A stretch of DNA of 64,000 nt from Leptospira noumeaensis (lineage in GTDB: Bacteria > Spirochaetota > Leptospiria > Leptospirales > Leptospiraceae), in assembly GCF_004770765.1 (NCBI RefSeq), contig NZ_RQFK01000011.1, positions 434,001-498,000 on the forward strand, in the 5' to 3' direction. The number at the start of each line of letters is the position of its first letter. Positions within the stretch are counted from its first letter, which is position 1. Of the stretch, positions 57,749-64,000 are shown piece by piece. The notes under the pieces are model-generated. The model worked only from the letters and a program-made list of their open reading frames with translations. It was not told the origin of the DNA and searched no databases. The position numbers and the translations under genes are program-made.

Positions 57749-58489
57749 ATGCGTTTTCCCTCTTTACATCCACTTTACTTTATCTGCATATCTTTACTCT
57801 CTTTTTTTAGGTGTGGAATCAATACAGATACGCCCGTAGCACCCTTTGTTTTTCTAGTTCCTCCCAGTGTGCCGCAGATCCTTTCTATGGTTGCTGTCAA
57901 TAGCAACATCACCAATGACTACCAAACGGATATTCTCAATTACACTGCAGATCCTAGACCGGAATACATCCTTCGTTATTATGTTACGAACCGGGAACCT
58001 CAGTTTTTAGGTTATAACCTCTATGTGACCACTGCCTTTCCAGGGATCATCCAAACCGTCCAAGGGGAATGGTTGGAAGATGGGGTACAACCCAGTTTCC
58101 CCCACCTTCCTTATGAAGCCTCCACAGAATCATCCAAGATTGTGACCAAAAGAATTCGTTTTGCAGTTCCTCCTCCGGGAGCAGAATTTTTCCAAAAATG
58201 CCAAATCTATAACTTTACTTTGCGTTCTATGCTCACGGGTGGACTCATCTCCAATCCGTCCACAACTTCCAGCACTTGCGCCATTCCAAATAAGGTAAAC
58301 GACATCCAAACCCTTTGTGCTGTAGGCGTCGGATGTAATACCACCATTTGTGCCAATGCCGCTTGTGGAACACCGACGGCCTGTGCCTTGGGAACTGCAT
58401 GTAACCCTTGTACCAAGGGAAATAATGATTTAGGTTGCACATGCCCAGCCGGACAATCTCCTCCAGGATGCCAATACGTTGGCCCATAA
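57749..58489 (+). CDS. Putative lipoprotein with Cys-rich tail
   Basis: 246 residues. Signal YFICISLLSFFRC gives a lipobox-like end. The middle has beta-type segments (YILRYYVTNREPQFLGYNLYV). The last about 60 residues contain some 14 Cys in a Cys-x-Thr/Ala pattern (VGCNTTICANAACGTPTACAL, then PCTKGN, CTCPAGQ). It overlaps rsmI by 11 bp. Function unknown. Confidence 0.72.
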   Translation: MRFPSLHPLYFICISLLSFFRCGINTDTPVAPFVFLVPPSVPQILSMVAVNSNITNDYQTDILNYTADPRPEYILRYYVTNREPQFLGYNLYVTTAFPGIIQTVQGEWLEDGVQPSFPHLPYEASTESSKIVTKRIRFAVPPPGAEFFQKCQIYNFTLRSMLTGGLISNPSTTSSTCAIPNKVNDIQTLCAVGVGCNTTICANAACGTPTACALGTACNPCTKGNNDLGCTCPAGQSPPGCQYVGP

Positions 58490-59201
58490 ACGGGAAGTTG
58501 GTTCTCTCTATGTCGTGGCCACACCCATAGGAAATCTGGGAGACATCACCTTACGCGCCTTAGAAATTTTTAAAACTGTGGATCTTGTTCTTTGCGAATC
58601 AGCCAAAGAAACTAGGTCTCTATTTTCCAAATTAGAAATTGTGACACCTGTTCTTGCCCTTTATAAAGACAGTTCGGAAACTCCTTATGCCAATGTCCTA
58701 GAACAGCTAAAGTCAGGGAAATCAATGGCCCTAGTTTCTGATGCCGGAACTCCGGGCGTTTCGGATCCAGGAAGCCAAATGGTACGCACAGCTCGGGAAA
58801 AAGGGATTCGGATTGTTCCTGTGCCAGGTGCTTCCGCCCTCACTGCTCTACTTTCTGTTTCTGGATTTCAGGTCAATCCCACATATTTTTTAGGATTCCT
58901 CTCTGAAAAACCGAGTAAAAAACGCCGAGAATTAGAAAGAGCATCGGAGATCGATGGACTTGTAGTTTTTTATGAATCGGTTCACAAACTCCCCAGACTC
59001 TACCCTATGCTTGAAGAGCTCTTTCCGGAAACGGAGGTGCTTGTGGGAAGGGAGTTGACAAAGACCTTTGAAGAGGTACTTTACTATGCAAATCCTAGGG
59101 AATTGGCGAAAGAACCGCCAAATGCCAAAGGAGAGTTTGTTTTTCTCTTAAATCATCGAAAAAAAACACTTAAGGGATTTTCGGATTCCTCCGATATGTG
59201 A
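58479..59201 (+). CDS. rsmI: 16S rRNA (cytidine1402-2'-O)-methyltransferase
   Basis: 240 residues from TTG 58479. SLYVVATPIGNLGDITLRAL, DLVLCESAKETRSLF, LVSDAGTPGVSDPG and VPVPGASALTALLSVSG are canonical tetrapyrrole-methylase-fold motifs of RsmI. It 2'-O-methylates C1402 in the decoding centre. The start overlaps the upstream lipoprotein end. Confidence 0.94.
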   Translation: MAHKREVGSLYVVATPIGNLGDITLRALEIFKTVDLVLCESAKETRSLFSKLEIVTPVLALYKDSSETPYANVLEQLKSGKSMALVSDAGTPGVSDPGSQMVRTAREKGIRIVPVPGASALTALLSVSGFQVNPTYFLGFLSEKPSKKRRELERASEIDGLVVFYESVHKLPRLYPMLEELFPETEVLVGRELTKTFEEVLYYANPRELAKEPPNAKGEFVFLLNHRKKTLKGFSDSSDM

Positions 59202-59222
59202 TGTAGGAAGAGGACTAAATAT

Positions 59223-59549
59223 ATGAACGTCGACAAAGTAGGACGAGTTGGTGGTTACGGATACGAACCGAAAAAACCACAAGGGCCAAGAGAAACGGAA
59301 GCACAAGCTCCGGTAGACACAATTTCTATCTCTGACGCTGCCAAAAAAATTGCCTCGGAAGCAAAACTTCAAGCAGAAGTAAAACAGATCGCAAAACAAA
59401 TCGTACAAGCTCCTCCAGAGGAAGATCGTACGGAAAAAATCAAAGCGATCAAAGAACGATTGAAAAACGGCGACTACGACAACCTCTCTACAGAGATGTT
59501 GGATAAAATCTCCGACCAAATCGCGTCAACTTTCCTCGGACAACAGTAA
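59223..59549 (+). CDS. FlgM-like anti-sigma-28 factor
   Basis: 108 residues. After a disordered N-terminus the segment VDTISISDAAKKIASEAK and the C-terminal helix pair EEDRTEKIKAIKERLKNGDYDNLSTEMLDK (first and second halves given together as pattern) match FlgM proteins that hold FliA. Binding is inferred. AGGAAGAGG precedes the ATG, and it is 21 bp after rsmI. FlaA-like and FliG-like genes are in the same neighbourhood. Confidence 0.75.
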   Translation: MNVDKVGRVGGYGYEPKKPQGPRETEAQAPVDTISISDAAKKIASEAKLQAEVKQIAKQIVQAPPEEDRTEKIKAIKERLKNGDYDNLSTEMLDKISDQIASTFLGQQ

Positions 59550-59577
59550 AAAGGACGGGTGGTGAGGGATCCTTTTT
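59548..59577 (+). terminator. Possible terminator after the FlgM-like gene
   Basis: AAAAAGGA (59548-59555) can pair with TCCTTTTT (59570-59577), followed by T-rich sequence. The stem is mostly A-U and the loop 14 nt, so strength is uncertain. Confidence 0.4.
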
Positions 59578-59632
59578 TATTGTCCTCCCCGAGGATTTCT
59601 CTAACTCCGCCGAATCATAATTAGGGGATCGT

Positions 59633-60799
59633 ATGCCAGTTCTCCCCGAATGGATTAATTTTCAATTTCCTCCTAAAATTCACTTCGAAATCGATTGTGG
59701 ATACAAACTTGGATCTTTTGTCAAAAACATTGGGTCCCGAGTGGTTCTTATCACCACACAAAAAGAACTAGAAAACGCCGAAGAACTTTCCATCATCAAA
59801 ACCAGTCTCGAAAAACACGCAGAAGGTGTGATCATCTATGATGATATCGTTGACCGAGTTCATTTTAAAGATTTAGATTCCTGTGCTCACTTCCTTAGAA
59901 TTTCCAATGCAGATTGTGTGGTGGCTTACGGTTCCTTTGAATCGGTAAACGCAGGTAAAGCGGCATCTCTTCTTGCTACCAATGATTTATTTGCAGAAGA
60001 ATTGTTGGTTGGGAAAAAACAACCTAAGAAAAAAGGTCTTCCTTTAATCGTTGTTCCCACAAAACCCCTACTCGGAAATGAATGTTCTCCATTTTTTTCG
60101 ATTGTGGATGATAAAGATAAAAATAGAAAATACTTTGCACATGAATGGGCTTTTCCTGAACTCATAGTTTCTGATCCAAAAATTGGGGCTGGTATGTCTA
60201 GTTCGGAAACTGCAAAAACTGGAATCTCCATTTTGTCCGCAGCTGTAGATAGTATCCTTTCTAAATATGCAAATGAGATTACTTCCTCCACTGCCCTACG
60301 TTCCATCGAACTTATCTCCAAAAACATTGTACCGGCAATTCGCGAACCAAGAAACCTAGGGCCAAAAAACTCCATTTATGCAGCAAGTCTCCTTGCAGGA
60401 ATTGCACAATCCACAAGTAGCCTTGGACTTTGTTATGCATTGTCACTTGCAGTAACAACCGTTACGAATTTAGATATTTTTCAAAGTATGTCGATCCTTC
60501 TCCCACATGTTATGGAATACAACTTAACTTCTTCTGCTGGTAAGTATGTAATGATTGCAAGGGCTCTGGATGAAGACGTCACCAATATTTCGGTGATTGA
60601 AGCTGCGATCAAAGCGGTAGAAGGGATTCGTAAAATCTATTTAGAACTTAGGATTCCTCAAAGGTTGTCCGAATACGAAGTGAAAAAAATCGATCTTCCT
60701 GGGATTGCAACACTTGCGGCCACTTATTCATTTCTTGATTGTCTTCCTAGAGAACTTCCTAAAAATGAAATCGAAACCATCCTTGTGGCTGCGTTTTAG
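59633..60799 (+). CDS. Iron-containing alcohol dehydrogenase-fold protein lacking metal ligands
   Basis: 388 residues with type III ADH topology. The NAD-loop equivalent is AYGSFESVNAGKAASLLA (normally GGGSxxDxxK), then VPTKPLLGNECSPF (normally PTTxGTGSE). The C-terminal helical half has VDSILSKYAN where D-x-x-x-H is expected and ALSLAVTTVTNLDIFQSM before LLPHVMEYN, where the usual His ligands are missing. So it may be a pseudoenzyme or use another chemistry. It is 6 bp before the small gene. Confidence 0.75.
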   Translation: MPVLPEWINFQFPPKIHFEIDCGYKLGSFVKNIGSRVVLITTQKELENAEELSIIKTSLEKHAEGVIIYDDIVDRVHFKDLDSCAHFLRISNADCVVAYGSFESVNAGKAASLLATNDLFAEELLVGKKQPKKKGLPLIVVPTKPLLGNECSPFFSIVDDKDKNRKYFAHEWAFPELIVSDPKIGAGMSSSETAKTGISILSAAVDSILSKYANEITSSTALRSIELISKNIVPAIREPRNLGPKNSIYAASLLAGIAQSTSSLGLCYALSLAVTTVTNLDIFQSMSILLPHVMEYNLTSSAGKYVMIARALDEDVTNISVIEAAIKAVEGIRKIYLELRIPQRLSEYEVKKIDLPGIATLAATYSFLDCLPRELPKNEIETILVAAF

Positions 60800-60805
60800 G
60801 TTCTC

Positions 60806-61051
60806 TTGATCCAACTGACGGAATTCGAAAAAAAACTATTAGAAACCTTTACTCTCAGTGATCGTGATGCCAGAAGATTACAAAGAGTCATCCAGGATCT
60901 TTCCATCGTCGTTGGAATGGAACATGAAGAGATTTATGACTTCATGCGGTTTGGTGTGGAAAATGAGTTGGAAATTTTAAAAACAGATTATAATTGGGAA
61001 CACTTTCGGATTCGGATCCAGAAAAAACTAAAAAAATCTCCACCCCTTTGA
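60806..61051 (+). CDS. Small helical protein, partner of the FliG-C-like gene
   Basis: 81 residues from TTG 60806. Charged helices (LSDRDARRLQRVIQDL, DFMRFGVENELEILK). Family not recognised. Its TGA stop shares bases with the next gene's TTG start (TTGA), so the two are translationally coupled. Confidence 0.65.
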   Translation: MIQLTEFEKKLLETFTLSDRDARRLQRVIQDLSIVVGMEHEEIYDFMRFGVENELEILKTDYNWEHFRIRIQKKLKKSPPL

Positions 61052-62226
61052 TTTACAGACAAGGAAACAATTACCATTTCTTTTTAGCAAGCCCCGACTC
61101 TGTGGCTCGGTTCCAATCGACGAAAAAATCCTTCTACCCTATCCCAAAGAAGAAAATCCCAGATCTACCATCTGTCACTTCAGATCCAATTCTATTCCCA
61201 CAGTTTTTATACGAGTTACAATACAACAGACAATCCTTTGCATCCAAACCTGTTTTTACACCGACTTATATTGGTAGTACGAAAGTTCCAAAAGATACCG
61301 AATCCAAACCAAAACCAGGATTTTTTCCTCTAACCATTCAGATTGGCGGAATCCGTAGCACCTCATCCTTTCTTTACCGGGGAAAACGTGACAAGTTCCA
61401 ATCGACAAAGTATCTATCACTTAGAGACATCATAAACCCAGAACTTTCGGAAGACTTAGTGCGGGAAAAAATTGAGTCTTTGTATTTTGATCCCAAAAGT
61501 AAAACCTACCTATTTCGTTTGGTATCCATTCTTTTTTCTGGAACACCAAAAGAAGAAGAAACCATTGTTTCCAATTTATTTCGCCATGAACCAGAATTTG
61601 CCAAATTCTTAAACAAACAAATGTTTACCGTAGAAATGATCCCACTCATTCATGGAAATTTTTTACAAGAGATTCTTCGTGACCACGATGAGAGGTATAC
61701 CAAATACATCCTTCCCAGTCTTTCCAAACCTGTCATGGAAGTCGTTCGAACGTCTATCTCTAAAAACAAAATGAAACAAATTTTAGATGGGCCATCAAAA
61801 AAACCTCCAGAGGGTGAAGATTTGATTTCCATTATAGAAACAGAACTCTTCAAACGTTTTGCGAGAAATATTTATTATGAAGAAGGGAGTATCTTTACCT
61901 ACCGGGAAAATGGTGAAGAGGAACGAAAAGAAGAAGTTCCTTTTACAAATACTGAAAAATTCAATTTTTTTACCGATGGCCACTTGGTTCAGTTTTATGG
62001 ATGTACTGCCACCAAATTATTTTTCAAAACCTGTGATTGGATCGATGTTTTGCGATTTGATTTCTTTTTATCGAGAAAAGAAATAGAAACAACCGAATTC
62101 CATCGGTTGCCACCGGATTTACTCATTGAAATTCCCTACTATGCAACAGGAATTTTTCTTGTTGGTGGCGGGGTAACCAAAGAGAGAAAACCATTTGAAT
62201 TTTCTCTTCTTTGGTTTGATTATTAA
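61048..62226 (+). CDS. Protein with FliG C-terminal-like domain
   Basis: About 392 residues from TTG 61048. The middle (about 61561-61880) reads like the FliG_C motif: HEPEFAKFLNKQMFTVEMIPL, then NFLQEILRDHDERYTKYIL, VVRTSISKNKMKQILDG, and LISIIETELFKRFARNI, matching FliG MFVFEDI...LDDR.IQ..LREV..., a motor/switch domain. The flanks are of unknown type (beta-rich, Phe/Tyr-rich). Not a normal FliG; a divergent paralogue or domain borrowing. Downstream of the small gene by overlap. Confidence 0.65.
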   Translation: MIYRQGNNYHFFLASPDSVARFQSTKKSFYPIPKKKIPDLPSVTSDPILFPQFLYELQYNRQSFASKPVFTPTYIGSTKVPKDTESKPKPGFFPLTIQIGGIRSTSSFLYRGKRDKFQSTKYLSLRDIINPELSEDLVREKIESLYFDPKSKTYLFRLVSILFSGTPKEEETIVSNLFRHEPEFAKFLNKQMFTVEMIPLIHGNFLQEILRDHDERYTKYILPSLSKPVMEVVRTSISKNKMKQILDGPSKKPPEGEDLISIIETELFKRFARNIYYEEGSIFTYRENGEEERKEEVPFTNTEKFNFFTDGHLVQFYGCTATKLFFKTCDWIDVLRFDFFLSRKEIETTEFHRLPPDLLIEIPYYATGIFLVGGGVTKERKPFEFSLLWFDY

Positions 62227-62232
62227 AGTTTG

Positions 62233-62661
62233 TTAATGAGGAAAACTTTTACCTTGGAATTTTAAGGTTTGGCTTGTTGCGTTTTTTTCTATTTTTATAT
62301 AGTTATAAACATGATCATCGATGGCAACAGCTTTGTAATAGGTTCTTTTTCCAATCCAATCGGAATCCATTAAAATCGGATCAGTAATTTCCAAAGTAAC
62401 CATTTCAAATTCGCAACCACCATTCCAAACCAATTTATTTTTTACATAAAATTGATCGATCACTCGATGAAAGTTGATCAATTCCTCGGTGATTTCTACA
62501 TGAATGACAAGTGAATTTTCACCAAAATGAATGGTTTCTGTATAATACCCTGGTTTAAATTTACAATTGAGATTTGGTTTTGACTTTTGAAAGTTAATTG
62601 AATCAAGCGAACTAATTGTAAAAAAAAGTAACAATGTGATTAGGTGTATCTTTATTTTCAT
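62233..62661 (-). CDS. Secreted hypothetical protein
   Basis: About 142 residues from ATG 62661. Signal IKIHLITLLLFFTISSLDS. The mature part is beta-rich (NCKFKPGYYTETIHFGENSL, VTLEITDPILM) with two Cys. Family unknown. It ends 6 bp from the convergent FliG-like gene. Confidence 0.65.
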   Translation of the reverse strand: MKIKIHLITLLLFFTISSLDSINFQKSKPNLNCKFKPGYYTETIHFGENSLVIHVEITEELINFHRVIDQFYVKNKLVWNGGCEFEMVTLEITDPILMDSDWIGKRTYYKAVAIDDHVYNYIKIEKNATSQTLKFQGKSFPH

Positions 62662-62732
62662 TTGTTTTGTCATTTTATTAATATTTAAAAACTACACCTA
62701 ACAAACATTCTTACTCACACAAAGGTATCAAA

Positions 62733-64000
62733 CTAATTTCCTGTTTTCACTCGTGAAATCGCCCAGTTCCATTTATCAATTTCTTCGTTTCGTTCCGATT
62801 CTTTCATCTTAGGCAAAAATTGGGTCGTTTTGGTTTCTTCTTTTCTAAGGCTTGCCACAGATTTAAAAAATCCACGTTCGAGTCCTGCCAGGTATGCGGC
62901 ACCAAGTACAGTTGTATCAACATTTTGTGGTCGGATGACTTTGGTTCCTAGAATGTCTGCTTGGAACTGCATAAGCCAAGCATTGGAAGTGGCTCCCCCA
63001 TCCACACGTAAAAACTTCAATGGTTTTCCTGTTTCTTTTTCCATGGCATTGGCAAGTTCATAGGATTGTAAAGCAATGGCTTTGAGTGCGGCTCTTGTGA
63101 TCTGTGCGGGACTTGTGTCACGCGAAAGACCAAAGATAGCACCACGTGCCTCTTGGTCCCAATGAGGAGCTCCAAGGCCAGCAAAGGCAGGAACAAAAAC
63201 CAAATCATCTTTAGTTTTAATGGCCTTCACCAATTTTTCAGAATCTTTCGAGTATTTAAAAAATTCTAAATTATCTCGAAGGAACTGCACGACCGCTCCA
63301 CCAATAAATACAGATCCTTCCAAACAATAGACTGTTTTCCCTTCAGGACCAAGTGCAAGGGTTGTGATGAGACCTTGGTTGGAAATTCTAAATTCATCTC
63401 CTACATTGAAGAGTAAAAAACATCCAGTTCCATATGTGTTTTTGGCTTCTCCAGGTTCCGTACAAAGTTGTCCAAAAAGAGCTCCTTGTTGGTCACCTAC
63501 GAGTGACGATATAGGAATGCCATCGGGAAGAGATTTTACATTCGAAGTGAATCCAAATAGATTTTTTGAATTGAACGCTTTCGGAAGCATAGACATTGGA
63601 ACTCTTAAAATTTCACAAAGTTCCTCATCCCATTCTTTGGTTTGGATATTAAAAAGAAGGGTTCTTGAGGCATTGGTATGATCGGTTTTGTGTTCTTTAT
63701 GACCTGTAAGTTTGTATAATAACCAAGTGTCAATGGTTCCAAATAACAAATCACCTTTTTCTGCTTTGGCACGAGCCCCTTTTACGTTATCTAAGATCCA
63801 TTGGATTTTGGTTCCCGAAAAATACGCATCCAAAACAAGACCTGTTTTATTTCGAAAGTTAGAATCTAGACTTTGTTTTTTTAATTCCTTACAAATATCA
63901 GAGGTTCTTCTACATTGCCAAACAATGGCGTTATACACGGGTTTGCCGGTCTTTTTATCCCAAACCACAGAAGTTTCTCTTTGGTTTGTGATCCCAATAG
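62733..64000 (-). CDS. glpK: Glycerol kinase (partial, N-terminus outside window)
   Basis: The frame runs to the right edge, reading IGITNQRETSVVWDKKTGKP at the edge. It includes NAIVWQCRRT, DTWLLYKLTGH, HTNASRTLLF, SLVGDQQGALFGQ, YGTGCFLLFN, VFVPAFAGLGAPHWD and KFLRVDGGATSN, all diagnostic of GlpK. About 75 N-terminal residues are missing. It makes glycerol-3-phosphate. The C-terminus is intact (SRVKTGN). Confidence 0.95.
   Translation of the reverse strand, partial: IGITNQRETSVVWDKKTGKPVYNAIVWQCRRTSDICKELKKQSLDSNFRNKTGLVLDAYFSGTKIQWILDNVKGARAKAEKGDLLFGTIDTWLLYKLTGHKEHKTDHTNASRTLLFNIQTKEWDEELCEILRVPMSMLPKAFNSKNLFGFTSNVKSLPDGIPISSLVGDQQGALFGQLCTEPGEAKNTYGTGCFLLFNVGDEFRISNQGLITTLALGPEGKTVYCLEGSVFIGGAVVQFLRDNLEFFKYSKDSEKLVKAIKTKDDLVFVPAFAGLGAPHWDQEARGAIFGLSRDTSPAQITRAALKAIALQSYELANAMEKETGKPLKFLRVDGGATSNAWLMQFQADILGTKVIRPQNVDTTVLGAAYLAGLERGFFKSVASLRKEETKTTQFLPKMKESERNEEIDKWNWAISRVKTGN

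Overview
The window looks like a chromosome segment of a spirochaete, most likely Leptospira of the saprophytic (L. biflexa-like) type. The reasons are a FlaA-family flagellar sheath protein, many lipoproteins with relaxed spirochaetal lipoboxes, frequent TTG/GTG starts, a Kdo transferase (an LPS-bearing spirochaete), a PilZ protein of Leptospira-like architecture, and a complete Alternative Complex III. Identification is from protein and motif recognition only; no database search was run.

Region 1 (1-18.1 kb, mostly minus strand) starts with the six-gene actABCDEF operon for the quinol:cytochrome c oxidoreductase Alternative Complex III, followed by a lipoprotein. Upstream lie a chemoreceptor, a GT39/ArnT-like glycosyltransferase, a Cys-rich lipoprotein, rlmN, a sterol-desaturase-family enzyme (+), an LTA-synthase/sulfatase-like membrane enzyme and a PQQ-type sugar dehydrogenase lipoprotein. 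Region 2 (18.1-25.4 kb) has a TMEM220-like protein, sufB without other suf genes, a 2-Cys peroxiredoxin behind a perfect 7-1-7 PerR-like operator, an ABC-F ATPase with a structured leader, a large disordered protein with two copies of a helical module, a hotdog thioesterase and tRNA-Leu(CAA). Region 3 (25.4-35.7 kb) holds an envelope cluster: an M16 peptidase pair (one active, one inactive), an MBL hydrolase, an O-methyltransferase, a secreted helical protein, an N-acetylmuramoyl-L-alanine amidase, small lipoproteins and a DNA methyltransferase.

Region 4 (35.8-42.7 kb) is an accessory island unlike its surroundings: visibly more AT-rich, with small orphan genes. Its left part is bracketed by two inverted relics of one IS end. 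It contains lipoprotein and SGNH-hydrolase genes broken by single-base changes, four or five of them in A/T homopolymers, plus two immunity-like small proteins. Core genes outside it are intact.

Region 5 (42.7-64 kb) returns to core genome. The minus-strand run carries a small protein, a double-DTG aspartic-protease-like lipoprotein, mnmA, an ATP-grasp/FMN-dehydrogenase fusion, a PilZ protein and an RluA-type synthase. A GGDEF protein, initiator tRNA-Met with its own promoter, proC, a YggS protein and a membrane coiled-coil protein follow. On the plus strand are flaA-like, waaA, nadE, a lipoprotein, rsmI, a FlgM-like protein, an Fe-ADH-fold protein lacking metal ligands, a small protein and a FliG-C-like protein. 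glpK runs off the right edge.

Functional themes are aerobic respiration (ACIII), envelope biogenesis, motility and c-di-GMP (MCP, FlaA, FlgM-like, FliG-like, PilZ, GGDEF), tRNA/rRNA modification (RlmN, MnmA, RluA, RsmI), and peroxide defence with Fe-S assembly side by side.
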